Of a DNA stretch of 64,000 bases, positions 53,421 to 62,545 are shown piece by piece (position 1 is the stretch's first letter; every line of letters begins with the position of its first letter). The notes beneath the pieces are model-generated. The model was not told the DNA's origin, did no database searches, and was given only the letters and a program-made list of their open reading frames with translations. The translations under genes were made by a program, and so were the position numbers. Origin of the DNA: Ghiorsea sp. (lineage in GTDB: Bacteria > Pseudomonadota > Zetaproteobacteria > Mariprofundales > Mariprofundaceae); contig JAUZSH010000001.1 of the NCBI GenBank assembly GCA_030949605.1, positions 1 to 64,000 on the forward strand, written 5' to 3'.

Positions 53421-53977
53421 GCGGGCAACTGTATATTATTTCAGGACCATCTGGTGCTGGGAAATCAAGCTTATGCAGCAAGTTGCTTGAAGCTTGTCCC
53501 AATCTTCATTTATCCATTTCTTGCACCACGCGCAGCCCGCGCCCAGGTGAGTCCAATGGGCGTGAATACCACTTTTTAAGTACGGGTGATTTTGAAGCGC
53601 AAAAAAAAGAAGGTGCATTCTTAGAGTGGGCATTGGTGCATGGCAATTATTATGGAACACGGCAAAAAGATGTTGAGAATATCCTACATCAAGGCAGCGA
53701 TGTCTTGTTAGAAATTGATTGGCAAGGTGCAGCACAAGTCGCCAAGAAAATACCCAACGCAGTGCGTATTTTCATCCTTCCCCCATCCATACAAGCCTTG
53801 GAAGAACGCTTAATCTCGCGTGGTCAAGATGATGCCTCGATTATTCAGCAACGTGTCGCTGCTGCTGAAGCAGAAATAGCACATGCCGATGAAGCTCATC
53901 ATCAAATTATCAATGATGATTTTAATCAGGCTCTACAACAACTCACGCTATTGGGAAGCTCGAAACAAAGCTGTTAA
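53417..53977 (+). CDS. gmk: Guanylate kinase
   Basis: This enzyme phosphorylates GMP to GDP. The 186-residue protein has the P-loop ISGPSGAGKSSLC, SCTTRSPRPGESNGREYHFL, EWALVHGNYYGT, EIDWQGAAQV and FILPPSIQALEERL. It is slightly short at the C-terminus compared with enteric Gmk but has the whole catalytic part. The gene is coupled to the ferredoxin gene upstream. Confidence 0.95.
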   Translation: MSGQLYIISGPSGAGKSSLCSKLLEACPNLHLSISCTTRSPRPGESNGREYHFLSTGDFEAQKKEGAFLEWALVHGNYYGTRQKDVENILHQGSDVLLEIDWQGAAQVAKKIPNAVRIFILPPSIQALEERLISRGQDDASIIQQRVAAAEAEIAHADEAHHQIINDDFNQALQQLTLLGSSKQSC

Positions 53978-54009
53978 AAAAAATGTGTGGCAACATGTTA
54001 TAGCCCTAC

Positions 54010-55443
54010 CTACCGTTTGTAATCGGTAGGGTCTATTTCGTAATGCTTCAACATTTTGCGTACTGTATTTCTATTTAACCCCATCATTTCCGACACTTTA
54101 AGCTGGTTACCTTCAGCTTTATCCAACACAAGCTTCAACAATGGTGGCTCCACCTGCTCCAACACATGCCTGTGTAACCCTTGAACATCCACATACCCCA
54201 ATTGGTCTAAATATCGCCCAATACAGCGATGAACTGCACCTGAAAGCGTATCATCTTCTTGATGATGCTTAGCTTCATCATTACCCAATGCCAGCGCAAC
54301 ATCCGTCATGGTAATACTGGCTCCAGGGGTGAGTACGGCAAGTCGGCGCATCACATTTTTTAGCTCGCGCACATTACCCTGCCAATCAAAGCGTTGCAGC
54401 AAGCCTATCGCATCATCCATCAAAATTGGTGCCGTAATATTCAATTCTTCAGCCGCTTGCGCCAACAACGCTGCCGCAAGCTCTGGAATATCATCCCTAC
54501 GCTCACGAAGCGGTGGCACATGCACAGGAATCACATTCAAGCGATAATACAAATCCTCACGAAATTGACCTTGTTTAATCTTATCTTGCAAATATTGATG
54601 TGTCGCTGCCAATAAACGTACATTCACCCGCTTGGTTTTGGTGCTGCCTACTCGCTGTACTTCACCAGTTTCTAACACACGAAGCATTTTGGCTTGCAAT
54701 GCCAACGGCATATCACCAATTTCATCGAGAAACAACGTGCCACCGTCAGCTTCTTCAAAATGTCCTGCTCTGGCTTTGTCTGCCCCCGTAAATGCCCCTT
54801 TTTCATGCCCAAAAATCTCGGCTTCCAGCAACTCCGCAGGAATCGCAGCCGTATTGATAGCAACAAATGCACAAGCCGCTCTAGGACTTTGTTTGTGTAG
54901 TTCTTGAGCAACCAACTCTTTACCCGTACCCGATTCACCTGTAATAAGCACTGTCATATCGGATGCTGCTACGCGCCCCACCATGCGAAACAACTGTTGC
55001 ATAGCCGCGCTTTTACCTAAAATCGGCTGGTGCTTCACCAGTGTCTTTTCTGGCTTGGATGATACTATTTCACTGGGGGTTGATGCCTTCTTGGATTTGG
55101 GTCTGGTGCGCTCAACAAGTTCACGCACTTCATCCAAGTCAAAGGGTTTGGGAAGATACTCCATCGCACCAGCACGGTAAGCTTCCACAGCATGATCGAA
55201 TGTAGTTTCGGCTGTCAGCATCACAACAGGGGCATCAAATACCCCTGACTCCAAAGCTTGCATACCATTACCATCGGGTAAAAACACATCCAAGAAAATA
55301 ATATTAAACTCATCACTCGCACTGGCTTCTTTGGCAGTTGCTAAATCAGCTGCTTCCACCACTTCAAAGCCCTGTTCTGTTAATACCCGACTCAATACCC
55401 ATCGAATACCATCATCATCATCAACGATTAATGCTCTTAACAT
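54010..55443 (-). CDS. ntrC: NtrC-type sigma-54 response regulator
   Basis: The 477-residue regulator has a receiver (ALIVDDDDGIRWVLSRVL, phospho-Asp in IIFLDVFLPDGNG). The AAA+ domain has ITGESGTGKELVAQELH, GHEKGAFTGADKA and GTLFLDEIGDMPLALQAKMLRV. A Fis-like HTH (NQLKVSEMMGLNRNTVRKMLK) completes it. GAFTGA is the sigma-54 contact loop. It follows ntrB by one base, as in alphaproteobacterial nifR3-ntrB-ntrC operons. It most likely controls nitrogen assimilation. Confidence 0.93.
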   Translation of the reverse strand: MLRALIVDDDDGIRWVLSRVLTEQGFEVVEAADLATAKEASASDEFNIIFLDVFLPDGNGMQALESGVFDAPVVMLTAETTFDHAVEAYRAGAMEYLPKPFDLDEVRELVERTRPKSKKASTPSEIVSSKPEKTLVKHQPILGKSAAMQQLFRMVGRVAASDMTVLITGESGTGKELVAQELHKQSPRAACAFVAINTAAIPAELLEAEIFGHEKGAFTGADKARAGHFEEADGGTLFLDEIGDMPLALQAKMLRVLETGEVQRVGSTKTKRVNVRLLAATHQYLQDKIKQGQFREDLYYRLNVIPVHVPPLRERRDDIPELAAALLAQAAEELNITAPILMDDAIGLLQRFDWQGNVRELKNVMRRLAVLTPGASITMTDVALALGNDEAKHHQEDDTLSGAVHRCIGRYLDQLGYVDVQGLHRHVLEQVEPPLLKLVLDKAEGNQLKVSEMMGLNRNTVRKMLKHYEIDPTDYKR

Positions 55444-56463
55444 CTATTTTTTCTCCGTTTTTAAGGGTAAATACACAGTGAATGAGGTACGCATCAGCTC
55501 ACTATTCACCACAACTTTACCCCCATGTTCTTGCACCACTTGCTGCACAATACTTAAACCCAAACCATTACCTCGTGATTTGGCAGTCACATAAGGTTCA
55601 AACATTTTATCTCGAATATGCGCGGGAATAGCGACACCATTGCTGGTGATTTTAATCGAAAGCACTGCACCTCTATGCTCAGATAAAATGACACCATGTT
55701 CAATACGGGTTTGCCAAACAATCAAATCAGAACATGCCTCAATGGCATTGCTCCAAAGATTTTCAATCGCCTGTCGCAGCCTACGTTCATGGCAAACCAA
55801 ATCGGGAATACTCGGATCAAAGGCACGTTGTATTTGAATACCATCCACATCCTTCACCACATCATCAATCAATATATGGATATTGATGGGGTGCATTTGA
55901 ATGTTCGCCCGTGGACCCACCTGCAAAAAACCATCCACCCGCTCTTTGATTCTATCCACATCCGTTAACATATGCTGAATAATTTCAAGTGCATCACCAC
56001 GTACTTGTTCGCTCAACAGTTGGGTTGCACCGCGTAATGCCGCCAAAGGATTTTTAATCTCATGCGCTCGCTCCAAAGCAATGCGCGATACGGCTTCCGC
56101 CACTTCATGTCGTCGGCTTTGCACCTCTGCCTCCAAACGGTTACCCTCAGCAATCAAAATCACAGAAATATAACCATCTGCCTGCTGTGAAGCATACAGT
56201 GTATATGGGCGATGACCACGCACCGTATAAAAGGCATCCGAAGAAATTGTTTCGGCATTTAAAGCCCTTTTAAGCAGACCTGCGACTTCATCGGCAGGTG
56301 ATATAAATGTTGTAAGGTGTTGACCCAGCATACGCTTTTCAGACACATTCAAATGCTCTTGCAATAAAATATTTGCCGTCAATATTTCACCTTGCGCGTT
56401 CACCAGCAAACAAGGCACAGGCAAATCAGCAAAGATGACTTGCGCTGGTAAATCAGATTGCAA
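55444..56463 (-). CDS. ntrB: NtrB-type nitrogen sensor kinase
   Basis: The 339-residue cytoplasmic kinase has a PAS domain (PVPCLLVNAQGEILTANILLQEHL). The phosphoacceptor is in ALERAHEIKNPLAALRGATQLLSEQ, and the N-box in QAIENLWSNAIEAC with KSRGNGLGLSIVQQVVQEHGG. The wording is that of NtrB/GlnL. It overlaps the dusB end by about 11 bp and precedes ntrC. Confidence 0.93.
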   Translation of the reverse strand: MQSDLPAQVIFADLPVPCLLVNAQGEILTANILLQEHLNVSEKRMLGQHLTTFISPADEVAGLLKRALNAETISSDAFYTVRGHRPYTLYASQQADGYISVILIAEGNRLEAEVQSRRHEVAEAVSRIALERAHEIKNPLAALRGATQLLSEQVRGDALEIIQHMLTDVDRIKERVDGFLQVGPRANIQMHPINIHILIDDVVKDVDGIQIQRAFDPSIPDLVCHERRLRQAIENLWSNAIEACSDLIVWQTRIEHGVILSEHRGAVLSIKITSNGVAIPAHIRDKMFEPYVTAKSRGNGLGLSIVQQVVQEHGGKVVVNSELMRTSFTVYLPLKTEKK

Positions 56464-57520
56464 TGTCTAACCTTTGTGGGTCTATGCTGTGGTGAATATC
56501 CGATAAAAAATAGGCTTTGGCTGTTTCCACTTGCGCATCCCACTCAAAAACCTTTTGAAAAGAACCACGGAAATCTGCCGAGCCTCTCAATCCTTTGCTG
56601 TACCAAGGCACATGTCGGCGCACCAACTTGGATGCACGTTTCACACCATGAAAATCAGCCAAATGCAGCATATGTTCCAGCACCACTTCCCACACTTCTT
56701 CAGCACTGGGTTGTTCAGGCTTGGGCAAGCCCATGATGGCTGCATGGACCTCATCCAGCATCCAAGGATTTCCCTGCACTGCACGCCCCACCATCACACC
56801 ATCACATCCCGATTGACGAATCATCTCTAAAGCTGATGCGCCATCAATGATGTCACCATTACCAATCACAGGAATCGACACCGCAGCTTTCGCCAGCCCA
56901 ATATCTTCCCACGATGCTTGACCATTAAACATTTGCGCGCGTGTCCGCCCATGAACTGTCAGCATTTGAATGCCATTATCTTCGGCAATACGTGCAATGT
57001 TTTCCACATTTTTGCTTTCGCTATCCCAGCCCGTGCGGATTTTAAGCGTGACAGGAACATCCACACCTTGAACCACCGCATCAATCACCCGTGCCACCAG
57101 TCCTTCATCACGCAACATCGCAGATCCAGCCACCTGTTTCACTATTTTTTTAACAGGACAGCCCATATTAATGTCCACAAAATTAGCGCCGTGGTCTACT
57201 GCCCACTTGGCCGCATCCACCACATATTTCGAGTTTGAGCCTGCAATTTGAATAGACACAGGGCTTTCACCTGGATCCAACTCTGCCATACGCTCTGTGC
57301 GTTCACTACCAAATTCCACGGCACGAGAAGCAATCATTTCAGTCACCGTTAAACCAATGCCAAAACGACGACAAATACGGCGAAAAGGTAAATCGGTAAT
57401 ACCTGCCATCGGTGCTAAAGCGATAGGTGGGTTGATTTCAAAATCACCCAATGTAAAGCCAGGTAATACAGGTTCTGTCTGTTGGGTTTCATCTTGTTGG
57501 GGGTGCGCTTGTAACGTCAT
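56453..57520 (-). CDS. dusB: tRNA-dihydrouridine synthase
   Basis: DusB is an FMN enzyme that reduces uridines of tRNA. The 355-residue protein has PPIALAPMAGITDLPFR, FVDINMGCPVKKIVKQVAGSAML (with the catalytic Cys of the CPVKK-to-SAML region), LKIRTGWDS, VHGRTRAQMF and GVMVGRAVQGNPWML. An about 25-residue N-terminal extension is rich in Gln and Thr. The order dusB-ntrB-ntrC is as in nifR3 operons. Confidence 0.93.
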   Translation of the reverse strand: MTLQAHPQQDETQQTEPVLPGFTLGDFEINPPIALAPMAGITDLPFRRICRRFGIGLTVTEMIASRAVEFGSERTERMAELDPGESPVSIQIAGSNSKYVVDAAKWAVDHGANFVDINMGCPVKKIVKQVAGSAMLRDEGLVARVIDAVVQGVDVPVTLKIRTGWDSESKNVENIARIAEDNGIQMLTVHGRTRAQMFNGQASWEDIGLAKAAVSIPVIGNGDIIDGASALEMIRQSGCDGVMVGRAVQGNPWMLDEVHAAIMGLPKPEQPSAEEVWEVVLEHMLHLADFHGVKRASKLVRRHVPWYSKGLRGSADFRGSFQKVFEWDAQVETAKAYFLSDIHHSIDPQRLDIAI

Positions 57521-57653
57521 GAGTCTCTCTTGCTGAAAATGTAGTAAAAAGTCATTTGCCTAAATATTGGGCAACACTAGCGCATTATACATTCATGTCG
57601 ATGAAATTTCATTGGCGACCATAAAAAAAACCCTCTTAGCCCCTTGTCGTCAT

Positions 57654-57727
57654 ATAGTGAATCATGAATTGATTTACCGTCATGCCCGAGTTCTTTTATC
57701 GGGCATCCACCCAAGCTTATATCTTAA
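57654..57727 (+). repeat. MITE family B, truncated copy
   Basis: This 74-bp piece equals the left half of 13989-14128 (ATAGTGAATCATGAATTGAT ... AAGCTTATATCTTAA). It ends at TTAA, exactly where the MITE C element at 57728 begins. The rest of the element was not found on the other side, so insertion was followed by loss. Confidence 0.85.
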
Positions 57728-57917
57728 CTGATGTTACGCACCTATTCCTCGGAAGTGAGGCTTTAGCCTCGCCCAACTCAGGCTATGATAAGGATTTCGC
57801 CTGATTCTCAAATCTATTGCACCTGCTACAAGAGGGCGAGGCTAAAGCCTCATTCCCACGCTGAAGTATGGGAACGAAGAATTACAAAGGTTCAAGATGC
57901 TGGGTGCGTAACATCAG
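57728..57917 (+). repeat. MITE family C (IS701-like ends), copy with TTAA duplication
   Basis: This 190-bp element has ends CTGATGTTACGCACC and GGTGCGTAACATCAG, and TTAA at both junctions (57724-57727 and 57918-57921). It contains the GAGGCTTTAGCCTCGCC palindrome and TTACAAAGGTTCAAGATGCTGG, the latter shared with the IS at 39752-40882. It lies 40 bp upstream of engB and may affect its promoter. Confidence 0.85.
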
Positions 57918-57960
57918 TTAATATTTGAACAATATGCTTTCACCATGCAGCGTATGCCGC

Positions 57961-58563
57961 ATGACTACTTCTGTTCACTGGCAAAACACCAATTTCCAGC
58001 TCTCTGTGGCTGATGCAAAACAATTCCCCGACACCCATCTACCCCAAGTGGCAGTCGCAGGGCATTCTAATGTGGGTAAATCTTCATTATTAAACACTTT
58101 ATTTGGGCGCAAAGGCTTGGTTAAAACCTCGAAAAACCCTGGTTGCACCCGTCTTTTAAACTTATTTGAAGTAGATGAAAAAATCTTGGTCGTGGACTTA
58201 CCTGGTTATGGTTATGCCCGTGCATCAAAAGTTGAAAAATACAAATGGGCAGGTTTGATTGAGAATTATCTCAAAAGCCCCAAAGTCGCGCAACTTGTGC
58301 TGGTACTTTTAGACTTTAGGCATGGCCCCAAAGATAGTGACTTGCAACTCATTGATTGGCTTAATGAATCAGGCATTCGCTGGCAACCTGTTGCCACCAA
58401 GTCGGATAAACTTAAAGGCAATGCCAAACGTAAACGCAAACAAGAAATGATTGATGCCCTTGGCGGTATGCTGGAACCTGTTCTCACATCCAGCTTAAAA
58501 AACGAGGGCATGCAAGAGTTAAGAAAAATTATCATCGAAGAAGTCCTGAGCAACAATGACTGA
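57961..58563 (+). CDS. engB: Ribosome-biogenesis GTP-binding protein EngB (YihA)
   Basis: This essential GTPase assists 50S assembly. The protein has VAVAGHSNVGKSSLLNTLF, TSKNPGCTRLLNLF, VVDLPGYGYARASK and VATKSDKL. The frame is open from a TTG at 57925, but the ATG at 57961 (MTTSVHWQN) gives the usual 200 residues. A MITE lies just upstream. The stop overlaps the start of the desaturase-like gene. Confidence 0.94.
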   Translation: MTTSVHWQNTNFQLSVADAKQFPDTHLPQVAVAGHSNVGKSSLLNTLFGRKGLVKTSKNPGCTRLLNLFEVDEKILVVDLPGYGYARASKVEKYKWAGLIENYLKSPKVAQLVLVLLDFRHGPKDSDLQLIDWLNESGIRWQPVATKSDKLKGNAKRKRKQEMIDALGGMLEPVLTSSLKNEGMQELRKIIIEEVLSNND

Positions 58564-59392
58564 CCAAGAACTGCGTACCTATGCTTTTGTTGCCATTATA
58601 AGCACAGTTATAGTATGGGAACTTATACGACCCAAGCGAGCGTTAAACCAAAATAAGGTTAAACGCTGGCTCAACAATGTCGCACTGGTTGCACTGGACA
58701 CTGTTTTGGTCAAAATTCTATTGCCTGCTGGCGCATTTGGTGTGGCAATTTGGGCAGAAAGCCAAGGTTTGGGTTTATTGAATAACATCAACCTATCCCC
58801 AACCATAAAAATCGTAGCTGCCATTATCATCTTGGATATGATTATTTATTGGCAACATCGGTTATTTCATGTTGTGCCTCTATTTTGGCGGCTGCATCAG
58901 GTTCACCATGCCGACCGTGATATTGATGTCACCACAGGTCTTCGCTTTCACCCCCTTGAAATTTTAATATCCATGTTGATTAAATTTGTGGCTGTGATTG
59001 CTTTGGGCGCACCAGCCATTGCCGTGATTGTATTCGAGGTCATTCTCAATGGCATGGCCATGTTTAATCATGGAAACATCAAACTTCCCAAAGCTTTAGA
59101 CAGCATCATTCGTAGGTTATTTGTTACCCCAGATATGCACAGGGTTCATCATTCGATTTTCAAACATGAAACCAATAGTAATTATGGATTTAATTTATCC
59201 ATTTGGGATAAGATGTTTGGCAGCTATCATGCGCAACCCGATAAAGGGCATGATAAAATGACGATTGGGCTTGAACAATACCAAGGTAACACACCCACAT
59301 CTTCCATTTTTTGGATGCTCAAGTTACCTTTTACCGAAAAAGGCGGCATGTATAGCTATAGCCAACCCAACACAACCGAGGATAAATCATGA
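58556..59392 (+). CDS. Sterol desaturase / fatty acid hydroxylase family protein
   Basis: The 278-residue membrane protein has the di-iron histidine clusters HRLFH, HQVHHADRD and MHRVHHSIFKHE. NSNYGFNLSIWDKMFGSY follows. The family hydroxylates or desaturates lipids. The substrate is unknown; hopanoid, carotenoid or fatty-acid targets are possible. It overlaps engB by 8 bp and is followed at once by the BFD-like gene. Confidence 0.9.
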   Translation: MTDQELRTYAFVAIISTVIVWELIRPKRALNQNKVKRWLNNVALVALDTVLVKILLPAGAFGVAIWAESQGLGLLNNINLSPTIKIVAAIIILDMIIYWQHRLFHVVPLFWRLHQVHHADRDIDVTTGLRFHPLEILISMLIKFVAVIALGAPAIAVIVFEVILNGMAMFNHGNIKLPKALDSIIRRLFVTPDMHRVHHSIFKHETNSNYGFNLSIWDKMFGSYHAQPDKGHDKMTIGLEQYQGNTPTSSIFWMLKLPFTEKGGMYSYSQPNTTEDKS

Positions 59393-59589
59393 GTAAAGAC
59401 ATTGTTAACCGCTGTGAATGTATGCACAAAACCTTTGCCGAACTTAAAAAATACGGCTCAGTTGAAGCTGCCATGAAAGCAGGCGCTGGCATGGATTGTG
59501 AGGGTTGCACACCTTGGCTCAAGCTATCCTTTGCATCAGGTGAAAATGAATTGGCACTGGATGATCCGCGCCTCAAGGACTACGAATAA
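59389..59589 (+). CDS. BFD-like [2Fe-2S]-binding small protein
   Basis: The 66-residue protein has the four-cysteine pattern of BFD-like domains: NRCECMHKTFAELKKYG, then GMDCEGCTPWLKLSFASGE. Bacterioferritin-associated ferredoxin-like proteins bind [2Fe-2S] and pass electrons or mobilise iron. It overlaps the desaturase-like gene stop (ATGA), so it may be an electron donor for that di-iron enzyme; this is inference. Confidence 0.8.
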   Translation: MSKDIVNRCECMHKTFAELKKYGSVEAAMKAGAGMDCEGCTPWLKLSFASGENELALDDPRLKDYE

Positions 59590-59594
59590 GCAAC

Positions 59595-60650
59595 ATGAAC
59601 AACCCCACACCCGTCAGTCGAGGTGAGCATATTCTGCTTATCGCTGCCTGTATTGTGATTATCGTTGCTGGCATGAAGCTGGCGGCATCCTTACTCGTGC
59701 CTATTTTATTATCAGCCTTTATCGCCATCATTTGTTTGCCACCACTTTACTTCTTATTGGGCAAGGGAATGGCAGTCACACCTGCCGTTTTTGTCGTCAC
59801 GGGTTCCTTGGTATTGACCAGTTTATTGGTTTCACTGTATACAGGTTCCGCCGTTGCTGACTTTACGAACAACCTTCCTTTTTATCAGGAACGTATTCAG
59901 GGGCAAACAGCACAAGTTTTAAACTGGCTATCAGGTTTGGGTATTGCCATACCCACAGATAACCTCTTGGCAAGCATCAATCCAGCATCTGCGATGAGGT
60001 TGGTTGGTGACTTATTAAGCGGTTTGGGAAGTGCGCTGACCAATGTCTTTTTATTATTATTGATTGTTATCTTTGTCTTATTTGAAGCCGTGGCTTTACC
60101 ACACAAGTGGAAAATCATGGATGGTCATGCACCCAATGCTGCCAGATTCCAACAGTTTCTTAAAACGGTGCACCAATATTTGGTCATCAAAAGCTTGGTC
60201 AGTGTGGCAACGGGTGTTTTTATTACCGTTTGGCTCTCCATTTTAGGTGTGGATTACCCTGTTTTGTGGGGTTTAATGGCATTTTTGTTTAACTTTGTAC
60301 CTAACATCGGCTCCATCATTGCCGCAGTACCTGCCGTAATGCTTGCCACCGTACAGTTAGGCTTGGATACTGCCGCCTACACCGCCTTGGGTTATATTCT
60401 CGTTAATGTGGTGATGGGCAACGTGATTGAGCCACGGTACATGGGCAAAGGTGTGGGTTTATCCACATTGGTGGTATTCTTATCGTTGGTGGTTTGGGGT
60501 TGGATTTTAGGTCCTGTGGGTATGTTGTTATCCGTGCCTTTAACCATGATTGTTAAACTCGCCTGTGAAGCCAACCCGAAAACTGAATGGATGGCTATTT
60601 TATTGGGTCCTGATATTGACCCAGACAACAAGGACATTAAAAAAATATGA
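59595..60650 (+). CDS. AI-2E family (PerM/YdiK-like) transporter
   Basis: The 351-residue membrane protein has about eight helices. The late segment [25 protein letters not shown] and [32 protein letters not shown] are diagnostic for AI-2E transporters. The substrate is unknown despite the family name. Its stop overlaps the lipA start (ATGAG). Confidence 0.93.
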   Translation: MNNPTPVSRGEHILLIAACIVIIVAGMKLAASLLVPILLSAFIAIICLPPLYFLLGKGMAVTPAVFVVTGSLVLTSLLVSLYTGSAVADFTNNLPFYQERIQGQTAQVLNWLSGLGIAIPTDNLLASINPASAMRLVGDLLSGLGSALTNVFLLLLIVIFVLFEAVALPHKWKIMDGHAPNAARFQQFLKTVHQYLVIKSLVSVATGVFITVWLSILGVDYPVLWGLMAFLFNFVPNIGSIIAAVPAVMLATVQLGLDTAAYTALGYILVNVVMGNVIEPRYMGKGVGLSTLVVFLSLVVWGWILGPVGMLLSVPLTMIVKLACEANPKTEWMAILLGPDIDPDNKDIKKI

Positions 60651-61573
60651 GCAAAACTATTATTCCCATTAAAGTCATCGGTTCAACCACCCAACAAGCA
60701 CAACCCATGGTTGGCAAACCCAAGTGGTTAAAAGTACGCGCGCCGATGAGCAAAGAATACCAAAACATCAGTAAAATGATGCGCGATTTAAAGCTAAACA
60801 CTGTCTGCGAAGAAGCATCATGCCCCAATATTGGTGAATGTTGGAAACAAGGTTCTGCAACCTTTATGATTTTGGGCAAGGTCTGCACCCGCACCTGCGC
60901 TTTTTGCGATGTTGCCACGGGTAAACCCGATGAGGTTGATGCTAACGAGGCAATCAACCTTGCCAAAGCCGTAGCTGAAATCGGCTTAAAACATGTGGTC
61001 ATCACATCCGTAGATAGAGATGATTTAAAAGATGGTGGTGCAGGGCATTATGCCACCGTGATTCAAGAGCTAAGAGTAAGACAACCTGAAGTTACCATTG
61101 AGATTTTAACGCCTGACTTCCAACGCAAACCTGATTCATGTTTGAATACCATCATGGATGCCAAACCTGATATTTTTAACCACAACCTTGAGACTGTACC
61201 GCGTTTATACCGCTCGGTTCGCCCAGGTGCGCGTTATTTCACATCATTACGCTTGCTGCAACGCGCCAAAGAAATTGACCCATCAGTGGTCACCAAATCG
61301 GGTATCATGCTCGGGCTTGGTGAAGAGCGCGATGAAGTGCTTCAAGTGTTGGATGATATGCGTGAAGCCAACATCGATATTTTAACCCTTGGGCAATACC
61401 TGCGCCCTAGCGAAGCGCATCATCCAGTCATGAAATATTGGACACCTGAAGAATTTGATGACTTCAAATATATCGCTGAGAAAAAAGGCTTTGGCATGGT
61501 CGCATCAGGTCCATTAGTCCGCTCATCATTTCATGCTGATGAAGTGTTTCAAGCACTTAAACTGAGAAACTAA
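60647..61573 (+). CDS. lipA: Lipoyl synthase, copy 1
   Basis: LipA inserts two sulfurs into octanoyl-protein to make lipoate. The 308-residue protein has the auxiliary cluster [12 protein letters not shown], the radical SAM cluster CTRTCAFC, and the C-terminal RSSFHA serine ligand. It is complete and directly coupled to the AI-2E gene. A second nearly identical copy lies at 62546-63499. No lipB gene is visible in the window. Confidence 0.97.
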   Translation: MSKTIIPIKVIGSTTQQAQPMVGKPKWLKVRAPMSKEYQNISKMMRDLKLNTVCEEASCPNIGECWKQGSATFMILGKVCTRTCAFCDVATGKPDEVDANEAINLAKAVAEIGLKHVVITSVDRDDLKDGGAGHYATVIQELRVRQPEVTIEILTPDFQRKPDSCLNTIMDAKPDIFNHNLETVPRLYRSVRPGARYFTSLRLLQRAKEIDPSVVTKSGIMLGLGEERDEVLQVLDDMREANIDILTLGQYLRPSEAHHPVMKYWTPEEFDDFKYIAEKKGFGMVASGPLVRSSFHADEVFQALKLRN

Positions 61574-61581
61574 AGACCTTC

Positions 61582-61742
61582 GAGCCACTTGCAAAACTCA
61601 TGAGCGGCGATTGACTTCCCCACTCCAGCGCATTTTTAGGCTGTAATTTCGGTGTATGGAACCACCATGCCCCTCATTTCAGCCTAAAAACGCACTCAAA
61701 GTGGGATTGCCACTCATCCACCCAGAATTTTGCAAGTGGCTC
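61582..61742 (+). repeat. Long REP-like element after lipA copy 1
   Basis: This 161-bp sequence has inverted ends GAGCCACTTGCAAAACTC and AGAATTTTGCAAGTGGCTC. Internal complementary arms GCGCATTTTTAGGCTG and AGCCTAAAAACGCAC are present. It is a longer member of the family at 51828 and 52545. It may be a transcript terminator or a MITE. Confidence 0.75.
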
Positions 61743-62065
61743 CTTCTTCAACCATTACTTTGATTTTCACTGCTTTTTCAAAGTGATCGAGTTGGTAAAC
61801 TGCTATCCACCATGTTGCAGCTTCCATAAGTAGAGCTTACTCAAAAAGTATGGCGTAAGTGTTGCATGTAGGTTGGAAGTGAGGCTTTAGCCTCGCATTA
61901 ATGAATGATATTCAATCACTTCACCAGAAATAGGACAGAATCTAACACTTGGCTTTTTTTGGGCGAGGCTAAAGCCTCACTGCCTATGGAGCCTATTAAT
62001 TTACTCCCTCATTCCCACGCTGAAGCATGGGAATGAGGGAAATGAGCTTATCACTTGAATTCAGG
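61743..62065. other. Non-coding region of short repeats between the two lipA genes
   Basis: No open frame is supported. It contains AGAGCTTACTCAAAAAGTAT (also near 39602), two GAGGCTTTAGCCTCGC-type palindromes and a CTCATTCCCACGC/CATGGGAATGAG hairpin. It ends with about 20 bp matching the IS30 right end (CTTATCACTTGAATTCAGG). It looks like a hot spot where repeats inserted between the duplicated genes. Confidence 0.55.
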
Positions 62066-62268
62066 TCCTTATAAATCAATGAGATAAGGATATACATCAC
62101 GATTCTGATTATCCTACGAATTTCAATCTACAACCAACTTAAGCAAAAAGTTGAAAATCGATACCGTAATTTTCATTAAATGGCTAAATGATTCGGTCAT
62201 AAAAGACTATTTTTATTCAATATGATGAGAACAAACATCATTCGACATGAATTTCAAATCATTTTTAA
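62066..62268 (-). repeat. MITE family D, truncated inverse copy
   Basis: This matches the complement of 19763-20035 but lacks both terminal repeats. At 62268 it is cut at TTAA by a MITE C element, and on the other side it meets an IS30-end-like sequence. The divergence pattern (TTCGACATGAATTTC against CCGACATCAATTTT) shows it is older than the copy in ogt. Confidence 0.8.
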
Positions 62269-62507
62269 CTGATGTTACGCAGTCGGGCTAAAATTCGTCA
62301 TTCCCGCGTAGGCGGAAATCCATCTTTACACATGCATTATTTTTACGCATTCCCATGCTCCTGCGTGGGAACGCATAAGCCTTGGAAAAGTTGATGCCTA
62401 TTGTCATGGCGTATGCATTCCCACCGAGGGCGGTGGGAATGAGGAAAGCCGTCAAGGTAGCTTTTGAGGAATTACAAAGGTTCAAGATGCTAGGTGCGTA
62501 ACATTAG
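62269..62507 (+). repeat. MITE family C, second copy (239 bp)
   Basis: It begins CTGATGTTACGC and ends GTGCGTAACATTAG. The right part shares GCCGTCAAGGTAGCTTTTGA and GGTTCAAGATGC with the IS at 39752-40882 (complement). The left flank is TTAA, the right flank TGAA. It lies 38 bp upstream of lipA copy 2. Confidence 0.78.
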
Positions 62508-62545
62508 TGAATTAAGATGGGTATGAACATAAGGAGCGAAAATGT

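Noticed and set aside
54000-54033. CTACCGTTTGTAATCGGTAG palindrome as a terminator for gmk
   Set aside because: It lies within the last codons of the convergent ntrC gene and has no T-run on the gmk side. It is possible but not supported enough to list.
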